The notes under the pieces were generated by a model, which searched no databases, was not told the origin of the DNA, and saw nothing but the letters and a program-made list of their open reading frames with translations. From positions 496,001-560,000 of the forward strand of contig NZ_MSLT01000012.1 in assembly GCF_002149925.1 (NCBI RefSeq): a DNA stretch of 64,000 nucleotides, read 5' to 3'. Shown here piece by piece: positions 48,319 to 57,170 of this stretch. Source of the DNA: Thioflexithrix psekupsensis. Lineage in GTDB: Bacteria; Pseudomonadota; Gammaproteobacteria; Beggiatoales; Beggiatoaceae. The position numbers and the translations under genes were made by a program. The stretch's first letter is position 1. Each line of letters begins with the position of its first letter.

Positions 48319-49104
48319 TCATTCCCGCAGTAATCCCTGTCGCCGCGCACAACACCACACATCCACCTGTTTCACTCCCGCAGCGAGTAAAACTTGAGTT
48401 AATTCGCCCACCGTAGAACCTGTAGTAACGACATCATCCACAATCGCCGCATGTTCAACAGCTTTCCAACGCGCAGGGTGTTGTAACGCAAATAAACCGC
48501 GCACATTTTCCTGTCGTTCAACAAATGATAACCGGGCTTGTGTTTGTTTATGTCGCGTACAAAAGACTCCCGTGATGTCCACAGGGCGTTGTAGCCGACG
48601 CGCCAGCCCTCGTGCCAACTCCAACGCTTGATTATAACCGCGATGGCGTAAATCTTGGGCGTGCATGGGGACGGGAACAAATAATTCTGGTAATTGCTTA
48701 GGATTTAAATGGCACGCCATTAATTCTGCCAACAAATTTAATACCGCCAATTGTCCCCCATATTTAGCACTGTGTAACAGGTTTGTGATGGGATAGGCAT
48801 AATCAAATAAAGCATAAGTGTGCCTAAACGCCGGTGGCCACGTGCGGCATTCATAACACACACGCTGGTGCGGCGAAACAAAAGAAACCCCACACCGCTC
48901 ACAACTTTCTGTTTTCCAAGGTAATTCTAACAGGCAATCACGACAAATAGCCTGTTTCCCCAACCGATGACAAAGAAAACAAGATTGTTGCAAACGCAAA
49001 GGCTGGCAAGCCCGTTGCGCGAATGAGGGTGATTGTTGCGGTTTAACTTCCGTCCCATATCCCAATACTTCCCTAAGTAATTTAATATGCTTGATTGAAA
49101 ACAT
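48319..49104 (-). CDS. ComF family phosphoribosyltransferase-like protein
   Basis: The 261-residue protein carries an N-terminal zinc-ribbon region with four CxxC-type pairs (SCFLCHRLGKQAICRDC, CERCGVSF, CYEC; about residues 40-95). A type I phosphoribosyltransferase domain follows, with PVPMHAQDLRHRGYNQA, RHKQTQARLS and the PRPP loop VDDVVTTGSTV near 225. The ComF family takes part in DNA uptake in competent bacteria and may do so here; the exact reaction is unknown. It is convergent with rph. Confidence 0.88.
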   Translation of the reverse strand: MFSIKHIKLLREVLGYGTEVKPQQSPSFAQRACQPLRLQQSCFLCHRLGKQAICRDCLLELPWKTESCERCGVSFVSPHQRVCYECRTWPPAFRHTYALFDYAYPITNLLHSAKYGGQLAVLNLLAELMACHLNPKQLPELFVPVPMHAQDLRHRGYNQALELARGLARRLQRPVDITGVFCTRHKQTQARLSFVERQENVRGLFALQHPARWKAVEHAAIVDDVVTTGSTVGELTQVLLAAGVKQVDVWCCARRQGLLRE

Positions 49105-49160
49105 AGCGCGATTGTGATTTCATAGCGATGTGCCAAAGTGATTTTCACAGACTGAAATTT

Positions 49161-49188
49161 TTTACAAAATGTAACAATAGGTTATAAT
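49161..49188 (+). promoter_or_regulatory. Promoter of the V4R/phycobilisome-like operon
   Basis: TTTACA at 49161-49166 (5 of 6 of the -35 consensus) is 16 bases from a perfect TATAAT at 49183-49188. The first gene starts 65 bases downstream of the -10 box. Confidence 0.7.
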
Positions 49189-49239
49189 CATTGTTTATGC
49201 CCACTAGGCAATGATTATGACATTGGTAATAACCCAATG
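49184..49239. promoter_or_regulatory. Inverted repeat and hairpin in the V4R operon leader
   Basis: ATAATCATTG at 49184-49193, overlapping the -10 box, is perfectly inverted as CAATGATTAT at 49209-49218. A second dyad, CATTGG at 49221-49226 with CCAATG at 49234-49239, abuts the GAAGGAA ribosome site. The first looks like an operator or RNA stem at the start site, the second could gate translation. Confidence 0.5.
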
Positions 49240-49253
49240 AAGGAATAAATAAT

Positions 49254-49913
49254 ATGCCTATTTCCCCCGTCGATGGTGGCTACAAAGGCTATCATAACTA
49301 CTACCATCCTGATGAATTCTTTCGTTACGAACCCGACCAAGGCGCGATTTATTTGCGCGACGGCCAGCGTGCGGCTCAAGTGACAGAGGCGTTTATTAAC
49401 GGTCTGCACTTGGGGATTGAAGAGGAAGTCGGCAATGCCAGCAGTTTGCTCATGTACCAATGCGGACGTGAGTGGGGATTGCAAGATATGAAACGCTTTA
49501 ACCAACGCATGAGACAAGAATTCGGCGGCGGTAAACTTGATATTTGGCAAATGAACATGCGTTTTGTGTTTGAATGTTGGTGGTGGCCGTTGACCATTGA
49601 GGGTTTTGGGGCGTGGAAATTAGATTTAAGTTTTAAAAATAAAGGCTTAACCGTGGTTGAAATTCGCAATTCCGCGGTGGCGCAATCCATGAAATTAGTG
49701 GGAAAACCCGTGTGTCATTTATATGCGGGATTATTTGCGGGCGTTTTTTCTTTTTACGAAAAAGAAGATCGAGAATGTATTGAAGTGCAATGCTATTCTA
49801 TGGGCAACGACGTGTGTAAATTTTTAATTGGTGACAATAAACAAATTAATGCGGCTGAATTCTGGCGACAAGAAGGTGCCAGTGCTTTGGAAATACTTGG
49901 GCGTATGGATTAA
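49254..49913 (+). CDS. V4R-domain protein, first of two
   Basis: The 219-residue soluble protein carries a V4R (4-vinyl reductase) domain over about residues 70-205. It is recognisable from GNASSLLMYQCGREWGLQDM, the GKPVCHLYAGLFAGVFSFYE strand-helix and the final CIEVQCYSMGNDVCKFLI, whose cysteines match the usual V4R cysteine pattern. V4R domains bind small hydrophobic or tetrapyrrole-type ligands in some contexts and often act as sensors. It opens a five-gene unit; the next gene starts 3 bases after its stop. Confidence 0.82.
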   Translation: MPISPVDGGYKGYHNYYHPDEFFRYEPDQGAIYLRDGQRAAQVTEAFINGLHLGIEEEVGNASSLLMYQCGREWGLQDMKRFNQRMRQEFGGGKLDIWQMNMRFVFECWWWPLTIEGFGAWKLDLSFKNKGLTVVEIRNSAVAQSMKLVGKPVCHLYAGLFAGVFSFYEKEDRECIEVQCYSMGNDVCKFLIGDNKQINAAEFWRQEGASALEILGRMD

Positions 49914-49916
49914 CTC

Positions 49917-51248
49917 ATGGCGGATTTAAACAGCACAGAAATGGCACAGTTAAGAGCCTGTTTGAATAAACTGGCTTGGGGATTGGCGACTGAACCGCAT
50001 TCAGTCACCGCGCCGTTGGTCACGGCGTTATCTCGTTTAACTGAGGTAATGGATGCCCCGCCTTGCATTTGGTCAACGGTGTTTACTGCGTTGTCTCCCA
50101 ACACATGGCCGAAAACTGCGCCCGTCCCCACCCCGCTTGATCCCACCCAATTGGCGATGGAGCAGTTGCGCCAAGCCTGTCATATTCTCAACGAAGCCTT
50201 AGCCACCGATCAAGCCTTGCGCGATCTGATTTCGGAAGAAGAAGATACGGCGATTTTACCGGAGTTTGACGACGAAGAACCCGATTTAGCCGAACTTATC
50301 GCCGCTCAAGAAGCCCAAGAAGCCGCACAACAAGCCGCACAACAAGCCGCAATTCCCATTCGATCTGTAGAACCTGAATCTATAGCCATCGCCGATATTC
50401 CAGCCGCACCGCCCGCTGCCCCCAGCAATATGGATGCGATATTGGCGCAATTGGCTGAATTAGAAACAGTCACACGAGATTTGCGCCCAATTGCAGATGC
50501 CCTAAGCCAAGAACGAGAAGAGGAACATGAGGTTTTGCCCACGTCTTCAAAAAATGATGTGGGAACGGCAACCCTTAATTTTGCCGAAGCCATTGATCGG
50601 TCGGTGTTAGCAAGAATTTTGGCCGAAAGCTCTCCGTCACCCGCTTCAACGTCGTTAGAACAAATCCAAGCGGCCGTTGAAGCCAGTCAACCAGTGACAC
50701 CCGCTGACCCGCCCACCGTTTCTGCGGTCGAAGAGGACTCTGGGGACAATGCGACGGCTGAACCCGAATCGGTGCCTGAAGAAGCGCAATCTTCTCCCAA
50801 AGCCACTCAAACAGCAGGTTTAGGACGTTTTGCGGGCTATGTCATGGCCGCCCACACCACTGACTCTTCTGCATCGGACTCTGCGTCTGACTCCGCATCT
50901 GATAGCCACGCAACATCCCCAGCCGCCACAAAAATGGATCGTCCAGCGCGAATCATGCCCGCATCGGCAGGGGCTTATTTTCGTGCCGTACCGTGGCAGG
51001 GGGCAAGTAGTGATACGGAAGCCTTTACTTTATCCATTGGTTCTGGAGCGGATTCTTCTGTGTCGGCCGAACAGTATCGAAAACTGGCCGCTGATCGTAT
51101 TAATCCGTTGTTAATTGCCACCCGTAACGCCATCTTGCACAGTGAGCAACAAGCTGAACTACTTAATACCGACTATCGCCATCAAGCCGCAGGACGATTT
51201 TTCACTGCGCTACCGTGGCGCGGTCAAGACGTATCTCATGCCGCTTGA
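49917..51248 (+). CDS. Ala-rich, acidic, mostly disordered protein with a repeated PW motif
   Basis: The 443-residue protein is unknown. A helical N-terminal domain (about 1-105) is followed by a long Ala/Glu/Pro/Ser-rich region containing an EAAQQAAQQAA run and a short SASDSASDSASDS repeat (about 320-332). The C-terminus holds two copies of a linear motif, AGAYFRAVPWQG (about 350) and AGRFFTALPWRG (about 425). The domain balance and motif copies suggest a scaffold that docks partners, perhaps the V4R or globin-like proteins encoded on either side. That role is inference. Confidence 0.75.
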   Translation: MADLNSTEMAQLRACLNKLAWGLATEPHSVTAPLVTALSRLTEVMDAPPCIWSTVFTALSPNTWPKTAPVPTPLDPTQLAMEQLRQACHILNEALATDQALRDLISEEEDTAILPEFDDEEPDLAELIAAQEAQEAAQQAAQQAAIPIRSVEPESIAIADIPAAPPAAPSNMDAILAQLAELETVTRDLRPIADALSQEREEEHEVLPTSSKNDVGTATLNFAEAIDRSVLARILAESSPSPASTSLEQIQAAVEASQPVTPADPPTVSAVEEDSGDNATAEPESVPEEAQSSPKATQTAGLGRFAGYVMAAHTTDSSASDSASDSASDSHATSPAATKMDRPARIMPASAGAYFRAVPWQGASSDTEAFTLSIGSGADSSVSAEQYRKLAADRINPLLIATRNAILHSEQQAELLNTDYRHQAAGRFFTALPWRGQDVSHAA

Positions 51249-51322
51249 CCCCTTTTTAATACATTCACAACAGATATAATATTTCAAAGCCTTGTCCAAA
51301 GAAATCAAACGAGTTACAACCC

Positions 51323-51427
51323 ATGACACCATTTGATAAACCACCCCTTCCCATGCCAGCCGTGAATATCATTGTACGAATGGGCGTTAATGCGTGGGTT
51401 TTACTGCACAGGGAGGGCAAAATATGA
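51323..51427 (+). CDS. Possible 34-residue ORF translationally coupled to the globin-like gene
   Basis: An ATG at 51323 opens 34 codons (MTPFDKPPLPMP, then a hydrophobic NIIVRMGVNAWVLL, ending HREGKI). Its stop overlaps the next gene's start (ATGA at 51424-51427). The ribosome site is poor, but a TATAAT at 51275-51280 lies 43 bases upstream. It may be a leader peptide or a chance ORF. Confidence 0.3.
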   Translation: MTPFDKPPLPMPAVNIIVRMGVNAWVLLHREGKI

Positions 51428-52011
51428 GCGTGCTTGATCCCGTGGCTCAAGGCAGTTTGCGTTATCACCCTGAATTGCGCGCGATTTTTAAAGCCGCTGA
51501 AAGTCGCCAAATGACCGAACAGGAATTAGATGAATATTGTCGCGTCGTTCCTGAGCATAAAAAACGCGCCGATGCCGCCCGCGAAATTTCCCGCATCGAA
51601 CAAGAAGTGGTCTCTGCGATTACCGATGAAATTTTAGCCGTTTATCCCTTTGAACAATATTATCAGTATTCGCAGGTGAAAATTAATCGAGACGTACGCT
51701 ATACCAGTGCCTACGCCACCGAAGCCATGTTAATGCAAGATGCGGCGTGGTTGGATGAAAAACTGCTGGTGTGGTTACGCACGATTTTATTGGCCTTTGA
51801 TTTTCCTGATCGGGTACAAAAAAAGAAAGTGTTATTTGCGCGACAAAGTACGGACAGTCAAATTGACTTGTTGCCCGTACCCATGCGTTCGGTGTATGAA
51901 ACCTATTACAAACTCAAACAACGTTATCAAGAAATGCTGTCGCCGTCGGCTTACGCGCTCATTGAGCCGTATTTGCAGCAAGTGCTGAACACGTTGACTG
52001 AACAATATTGA
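51424..52011 (+). CDS. Phycobilisome-like (bilin-type globin fold) protein
   Basis: The 195-residue all-helical protein resembles phycobiliprotein/BBAG family members. The pattern AYATEAMLMQDAAWLDEKLLVWLRTILLAFD matches the central helices around the RYAxCLRDxxYYLRL region of allophycocyanin, and MRSVYETYYKLKQRYQEM follows where the C-terminal helices would be. The bilin cysteine of true phycobiliproteins is not obvious, so it may not attach a chromophore covalently. The ATG at 51424 has an AGGGAGG site. It lies between two V4R genes. Confidence 0.62.
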   Translation: MSVLDPVAQGSLRYHPELRAIFKAAESRQMTEQELDEYCRVVPEHKKRADAAREISRIEQEVVSAITDEILAVYPFEQYYQYSQVKINRDVRYTSAYATEAMLMQDAAWLDEKLLVWLRTILLAFDFPDRVQKKKVLFARQSTDSQIDLLPVPMRSVYETYYKLKQRYQEMLSPSAYALIEPYLQQVLNTLTEQY

Positions 52012-52021
52012 GAGGCGTTTT

Positions 52022-52708
52022 ATGACGACAGTGGCAACACGCGCAACTCCCAGCATTGATGCCGCCTTATTATCGGGGCTAAATATTAACGGTTTGTTTG
52101 AACCGGCGGCTTACCGATTCGACTTGCGCGAGGGAACGGTTCGTGCGCCAACGGAAGTTCGTTTAATTTATCTTTCCACCGACATTATTCGCGGTATCTA
52201 CGAAGCCTTGCATTATGAGGCGGGCGAAGCGTGGCATGTGATTTTGAAAAATGCGGGCTATTTGTGGGGAAAACGTTTAGCCCTCAGTTTGGAACAAGAA
52301 GTGAAAATCATGGGATTGCCTCCTTTGGTGCAGATGCCTGTAGAGCAGTATATTTTTCTAATCGAACAATATTTTAACCGCCACGGTTGGGGAGTCATGC
52401 AAATTTTGTTAGACGACGCGCCGCGTTATGGCATTGTGCGGGCGGTGATGACGCATAGCTTATTTGCTTCGGCTTTAAATCACGTGGAAGATCGGGTGGA
52501 TGCGATGATTGCGGGAATGTTGCGTGGCGTATTTGAAAGCATCAGTGGGCAAGAGTTGGATTGTATTGAAATTGTTTGTGCGCGCCAAAGTGCCGCTCCC
52601 GCGTGTCAGTTTTTGATCAGCAGTCAAGAACGTATTTTAAATATTGAACCCCTAGTCGAAGACGGCGTGGCAGCGGAGGCAATTGTTGAGCAGTTACGAC
52701 AACTCTAG
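52022..52708 (+). CDS. V4R-domain protein, second of two
   Basis: The 228-residue protein has a C-terminal V4R domain (about 85-215): YEAGEAWHVILKNAGYLWGKRLA early, VEDRVDAMIAGMLRGVFESISGQELDCIEIVCARQS later and PACQFLIS at the end. It is paralogous in architecture to 49254-49913 but diverged. Its 3' end overlaps the kinase gene by 26 bases, so the two products are likely made in fixed ratio. Ligand and activity are unknown. Confidence 0.8.
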   Translation: MTTVATRATPSIDAALLSGLNINGLFEPAAYRFDLREGTVRAPTEVRLIYLSTDIIRGIYEALHYEAGEAWHVILKNAGYLWGKRLALSLEQEVKIMGLPPLVQMPVEQYIFLIEQYFNRHGWGVMQILLDDAPRYGIVRAVMTHSLFASALNHVEDRVDAMIAGMLRGVFESISGQELDCIEIVCARQSAAPACQFLISSQERILNIEPLVEDGVAAEAIVEQLRQL

Positions 52709-54488
52709 TTCCAGTACGTTAGACCCGCTATTGTTGGCACAACTGCCTGATCGTTATCGCATTCATCACTTATTAGGTAGCAGTGCCTATAGTCTGGTTT
52801 ATCGGGCAAGTGAATATGAGAGTCATACTGCGGTCATTATCAAGTGTTTTGCGCCATCGATTCGCGGAGCGTATCTGCGAGAAATGGCGGCGGCGTTTGG
52901 CATTTCCCACCCTGGCATTACGCGCTGTATTGATACGTTTCATTTGACGGATGGTCGGGCGTGCATGGTCTATGAATATGTCAAAGCAGGGACATTACGC
53001 GATTATTTACGCCAGCATGTGAAATTAGAATTAAACATTGTCATTAGTTGTTTACGCCAATTATTACAAGCCTTAGATTATCTGCATCATTTACAATTGA
53101 TTCACTGCGATATTAAGCCCGAAAATGTGTTGTTAGATCAAACCGAAGAGATAGAAAAAACCCGTTTTATTTTAAGTGATTTGGGGGCGGCTTGTCCGCT
53201 GCGCGAAGCCCATGAGGGACAGCATACGGTGGGCAGTCCTGCTTATTGCGCGCCGGAACGTTTATATGAAAAATTCTCGTTTAACAGTGACTTATACAGT
53301 TTAGGCGTGATGGGTTTTGAATTGGTGATGGGACAGCGTCCTTTTGAGGGCAGTGCGACAGAATTGGCGCGGGCGCATTTAAAACAAGTGCCTGATTTAA
53401 GTGGTATTGAATACGCACCATTGCGTGATTTTCTTGCGCAATTGTTGCAAAAAGACCCGCGTTTACGTCCCAGCAATGCCCAAGTGGCTTTACATTTATT
53501 GTCTCGAATTGAGCGCGGTTATGCGGTAGATGGTTCGTGGCAGCCGAGTGCGGCGACTAAAACGTTACCGATTCGTTTGGATAAAGTTGTTCCTGTCGAT
53601 TTTAATGTGCCTGAACAGTGGCGATTGCGTTTACATTTGCCGTTGACGCAGCGGCCGCAGCGGTTATTAAGTTTACATTTAGAACAACATCCTGTGATTG
53701 GCGTGGTTTACGGTACACATATCGAGTTCGCCCAACCCCAAGCCTCACGCACAGGCTTGCAGGTGCTGTTAAATGCGTCTGCGCCGTTGCAGAATGTGGG
53801 GACGGATCAATTGTTGTACGTACAAGGGAATCGTCTGCTGCATTTAGATTTAAGTACCCAAGTGCGCACTTGTTTGTGGGAAGACTGTGATGCGTTGTTG
53901 GCGTTTCATCTGCGCGGAGAATACTTGATATGGTGTAATCAGCGTTCGGGTCATATTTGCCACTTGCCCAGTGGGGAACAGCATGTTTACCGTGTACAAA
54001 GTTATGCGTTTGCGCCGCAAGTGCGTTTATGGCGTGATGGGTGGTTGTTGACCAGCGGCGGGCGTATTAATCAATTGGCGCAATTGCGCGATCTGCACGG
54101 TCATGTGCAAGCCGAATGGACGCTAGATGGCCCCATTGTTGAGTGGTGCGAATTGGGCGATGTCATGTTGGCGATGACCTTGACGGTGACGGGGCGTGAG
54201 CCTTCTTATGCCTTGTGGCGATTGAGTTTGGAAAGTGATCCGCGTAAACAGTTATTAAATGAGCCTATTTTGAATTATGGAAGTACGGCACAAGGTTTAT
54301 TTTGGTTGACCCAAGATCAGCAGTTATATCAATGCGGAGTCGATTTACACGCCCGATGTATTGGGAAATTGCCCCGTCCTGCCAGTTTGTTACATATATC
54401 TGCGGATCAGCGTTATCTTGCGGCGGCGAGCTTGACAGAAAACGCCATGTTGCTGGATTTGTGGGAAAATGAACCAAAAAGCTATTAG
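52683..54488 (+). CDS. Serine/threonine protein kinase with C-terminal propeller-like domain
   Basis: The 601-residue protein has a Hanks-type kinase domain (about 25-280). The glycine-loop variant GSSAYSLVYRA is near 34, the ATP lysine is in VIIKCF (about 53), HCDIKPENVLL lies near 140, DLG replaces the usual DFG near 165, and GSPAYCAPE near 185-191. The remaining 320 residues show repeated beta strands with tryptophans, like a WD-type propeller. It starts at a TTG (52683 or 52686) just after a GGAGG site inside the preceding V4R gene. No transmembrane segment is seen. Confidence 0.85.
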   Translation: MLSSYDNSSSSTLDPLLLAQLPDRYRIHHLLGSSAYSLVYRASEYESHTAVIIKCFAPSIRGAYLREMAAAFGISHPGITRCIDTFHLTDGRACMVYEYVKAGTLRDYLRQHVKLELNIVISCLRQLLQALDYLHHLQLIHCDIKPENVLLDQTEEIEKTRFILSDLGAACPLREAHEGQHTVGSPAYCAPERLYEKFSFNSDLYSLGVMGFELVMGQRPFEGSATELARAHLKQVPDLSGIEYAPLRDFLAQLLQKDPRLRPSNAQVALHLLSRIERGYAVDGSWQPSAATKTLPIRLDKVVPVDFNVPEQWRLRLHLPLTQRPQRLLSLHLEQHPVIGVVYGTHIEFAQPQASRTGLQVLLNASAPLQNVGTDQLLYVQGNRLLHLDLSTQVRTCLWEDCDALLAFHLRGEYLIWCNQRSGHICHLPSGEQHVYRVQSYAFAPQVRLWRDGWLLTSGGRINQLAQLRDLHGHVQAEWTLDGPIVEWCELGDVMLAMTLTVTGREPSYALWRLSLESDPRKQLLNEPILNYGSTAQGLFWLTQDQQLYQCGVDLHARCIGKLPRPASLLHISADQRYLAAASLTENAMLLDLWENEPKSY

Positions 54489-54866
54489 ACACCACGCCAA
54501 CGCTTGAGAATAAATGAGGTTTATTTATTCTGAGATTCTGATTTAAACCCAAAAATTTTATGAATGACTTCAGGTTCGCATCGTTGTGTCATATCGAACG
54601 TAGAATAGCGGGTTCTTTGACAAGTCTATTGACAAAATGCGTTAAAAAGATTCAGAATGAAAGATCAGCACGACAATAAGAATTAAAGCCCTGTCTTAAA
54701 CATCCATTTATTGCATCGTTCAATACAATGCAGCAAAGGTCAATGAGGTTTACTCCGCAGTTCTGACTTGATTTTAAGCACAGTGGACTTACATCAGAGC
54801 CACATAAAATCAATGAGTTGAATTTCAGTTATCCCCTATTTCACTCCCTACAAGAGGACAATCAAC
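54489..54866. other. Intergenic region between kinase and fmdB-like gene, with MITE-end fragment
   Basis: There is no gene in 378 bases. At 54531-54570, TGAGATTCTGATTT followed by AAAAATTTTATGAATGACTT matches one end of the 191-192 bp MITE, while the other end is absent. TTGACA-like boxes near 54618-54636 might be promoter parts. Confidence 0.45.
54508..54530 (+). terminator. Possible terminator hairpin after the kinase gene
   Basis: GAATAAAT and ATTTATTC form an 8-bp stem with a 7-base loop shortly after the kinase stop. It is AT-rich and has no long T tract, so termination is uncertain. Confidence 0.4.
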
Positions 54867-55121
54867 ATGCCCATTTATGAATATAAATGCAGCGATTGCG
54901 GACACGAGTTAGAAGCCCTGCAAAAGATGAGCGACGATCCCCTAACCCATTGTCCTGCTTGCGAAAAAGAAGGACTGGTCAAGCAAATGTCCGCGGCCGG
55001 TTTTCATCTCAAAGGCACAGGCTGGTATGCCACTGATTTTAAAAATAAAAAAGCCCCAGAACCTGCTTGTGGTCATGGAGGGTGTGCGGCTGCGTCGGCT
55101 TGTGCGGCTGCGTCCAGTTGA
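54867..55121 (+). CDS. FmdB-family zinc-ribbon protein
   Basis: The 84-residue protein begins with PIYEYKCSDCGHELEALQKMSDDPLTHCPACE, two CxxC knuckles typical of FmdB/DUF2 regulatory zinc ribbons. A GTGWYATDFK segment and an Ala/Cys-rich tail follow. The family is widespread and often sits near aspS, as here, 85 bases upstream. A GAGGA ribosome site precedes the ATG. Its molecular role is unclear. Confidence 0.88.
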   Translation: MPIYEYKCSDCGHELEALQKMSDDPLTHCPACEKEGLVKQMSAAGFHLKGTGWYATDFKNKKAPEPACGHGGCAAASACAAASS

Positions 55122-55206
55122 GACGGTTTACGCTTGCGTCCATTTCGCTCTAATGCACACCGTAACTTATTGTTTTTAATTGAATTAATACAAGGAAATG
55201 TACTCC

Positions 55207-56982
55207 ATGCGTAGCCACTATTGTGGACAATTGAATGAATCCTTAGTTGGTATGACAGTGACGGTGTGCGGTTGGGTACAACGTCGCCGTGATCACGGGG
55301 GCGTAATTTTTATTGACTTGCGTGACCGCGACGGGATTGTGCAGGTGGTTTTTGACAGCGATGCTGCCGAAGCATTTCGTACCGCCGAGCGTGTGCGCAG
55401 CGAATATGTGTTGAAAATTACAGGTAAAATTCGCCCACGTCCCGCAGGTACGGAAAATGTAGAATTAGCCTCTGGTAAAATTGAATTATTAGGGGAAACA
55501 TTAGACATTTTAAATCACGCCGAAACGCCCCCTTTTCAAATTGAAGAACAAGAAGTGAGTGAAGAAGTGCGTTTGCGTTATCGTTATTTAGATTTGCGCC
55601 GTCAACCGATGCGAGAGCGGTTAAAATTACGGGCGCGAGTGACGCAAATTTTACGGCAATTCTTAGATCAACACGGCTTTTTGGACATTGAAACGCCCAT
55701 CTTAACCAAGGCCACGCCAGAGGGTGCGAGAGATTACCTCGTTCCCAGTCGCACGCATCAAGGTGAATTTTTTGCTTTGCCGCAATCACCGCAATTGTTT
55801 AAACAATTATTAATGATGGCGGGCATGGATCGTTATTATCAAATTGCGCGTTGTTTTCGGGATGAAGATTTGCGGGCAGATCGCCAGCCTGAATTCACCC
55901 AATTAGACCTTGAAATGTCGTTTATGGATGAGGCGATGATTCGGGATTTAATGGAGTCGATGATTCGTCATTTATTTAAAGAAGTATTAAATGTTGAATT
56001 GCCTGATCCTTTTCCCGTGATAACTTATGCCGAATCCATGCGTCGTTATGGGACAGATCGCCCTGACTTATGTAATCCATTAGAGTTGATGGATGTGGGC
56101 GATTTGATGCAGCAGGTTGAATTTAAAGTGTTTTCTGCGCCCGCTAACGATCCCGCAGGTCGTGTGGCCGCATTGCGCGTGCCGAATGGTAAGGAATTGT
56201 CGCGTAAGCAAATTGATGATTATACCGATTTCGTGGCTATTTACGGCGCAAAGGGTCTTGCTTACATTAAAGTCAACGACATTACCGCAGGAATGGCAGG
56301 TTTACAGTCGCCTATTTTAAAATTTCTACCGCCAGAAGTGGTTGAAGCCATTTTAGCGCGTACAGGTGCAGATTCGGGCGATGTGCTGTTTTTTGGCGCG
56401 GATAAGGCGAAAGTGGTCAATGAATCTTTAGGGGCTTTGCGCTTAAAAATTGGCAATGATTTGGCTTTGACACAAATATCTTGGCGGCCATTGTGGGTGA
56501 TCGATTTCCCCATGTTTGAATGGGATGATAAAGAGGCGCGTTGGGTGTCTTTGCATCATCCGTTTACTGCGCCAAAAGTCAGCGAAATCAGTGAGGTAGA
56601 AGCGTCGCCCGGTACTTGTTTATCGCGGGCTTATGACATGGTGTTGAATGGATCGGAAATCGGCGGCGGTTCGATTCGGATTCATCGCTCTGACATGCAA
56701 TCTGCGGTATTTCGTTTGTTAGGAATTAGCGAAGAAGAGGCACGGCAAAAATTCGGTTTCTTGCTGGATGCTTTAAAATTTGGCTGCCCACCACATGGTG
56801 GTTTGGCGTTTGGTCTGGATCGTTTGGTGATGTTGATGAGTGGCGCGACTTCCATTCGAGACGTGATCGCGTTTCCAAAAACGCAAACGGCCAGTTGTCC
56901 GTTGACTTCTGCCCCTTCTACGGTGACAGAAGCGCAATTGCGCGAGTTGCATATTCGTTTGCGCACCGCTGCTAAAACTTAA
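55207..56982 (+). CDS. aspS: Aspartyl-tRNA synthetase
   Basis: The 591-residue class II enzyme has an N-terminal OB-fold anticodon domain ([26 protein letters not shown], about 15-45). The catalytic core carries [28 protein letters not shown], motif 2 [18 protein letters not shown], the bacterial GAD insertion and motif 3 [12 protein letters not shown]. The ATG at 55207 is preferred to 55198 because the AAGGAA site at 55192-55197 is then 9 bases away and the N-terminus matches E. coli. A strong terminator follows. Confidence 0.96.
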   Translation: MRSHYCGQLNESLVGMTVTVCGWVQRRRDHGGVIFIDLRDRDGIVQVVFDSDAAEAFRTAERVRSEYVLKITGKIRPRPAGTENVELASGKIELLGETLDILNHAETPPFQIEEQEVSEEVRLRYRYLDLRRQPMRERLKLRARVTQILRQFLDQHGFLDIETPILTKATPEGARDYLVPSRTHQGEFFALPQSPQLFKQLLMMAGMDRYYQIARCFRDEDLRADRQPEFTQLDLEMSFMDEAMIRDLMESMIRHLFKEVLNVELPDPFPVITYAESMRRYGTDRPDLCNPLELMDVGDLMQQVEFKVFSAPANDPAGRVAALRVPNGKELSRKQIDDYTDFVAIYGAKGLAYIKVNDITAGMAGLQSPILKFLPPEVVEAILARTGADSGDVLFFGADKAKVVNESLGALRLKIGNDLALTQISWRPLWVIDFPMFEWDDKEARWVSLHHPFTAPKVSEISEVEASPGTCLSRAYDMVLNGSEIGGGSIRIHRSDMQSAVFRLLGISEEEARQKFGFLLDALKFGCPPHGGLAFGLDRLVMLMSGATSIRDVIAFPKTQTASCPLTSAPSTVTEAQLRELHIRLRTAAKT

Positions 56983-57003
56983 AAAGCGTATTCATCTTAT
57001 CTG

Positions 57004-57045
57004 AAAACGCCACGAATTACGTAGTTTCGTGGCGTTTTTTTTTTT
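57004..57045 (+). terminator. Terminator of aspS
   Basis: AAAACGCCACGAA at 57004-57016 pairs with TTCGTGGCGTTTT at 57026-57038, followed by a run of more than eight Ts. Confidence 0.9.
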
Positions 57046-57049
57046 GTTT

Positions 57050-57119
57050 GGATTTTCAGAATTAAAGAATAAAGAATCTACGGAAAATAAACGAGTTGCC
57101 AGAATCAATTTTGATTCTG
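57050..57119. repeat. MITE interior fragment abutting the IS left end
   Basis: About 70 bases beginning GGATTTTCAGAATTAAAG are closely similar, in the same orientation, to 58185-58254 inside the full MITE. The fragment stops exactly where the IS630 left end (TACCAATTTT) starts. It looks like a remnant of an older MITE into or beside which the IS moved. Confidence 0.65.
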
Positions 57120-57170
57120 TACCAATTTTTTCAGAGTCGTATAATAATACTTTTCAAATAGGAGAGAATA

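Noticed and set aside
54560-54640. Possible tRNA from a GGTTCGCATC stretch
   Set aside because: No acceptor or D/anticodon stems can be formed around it. I found no tRNA gene in the window.
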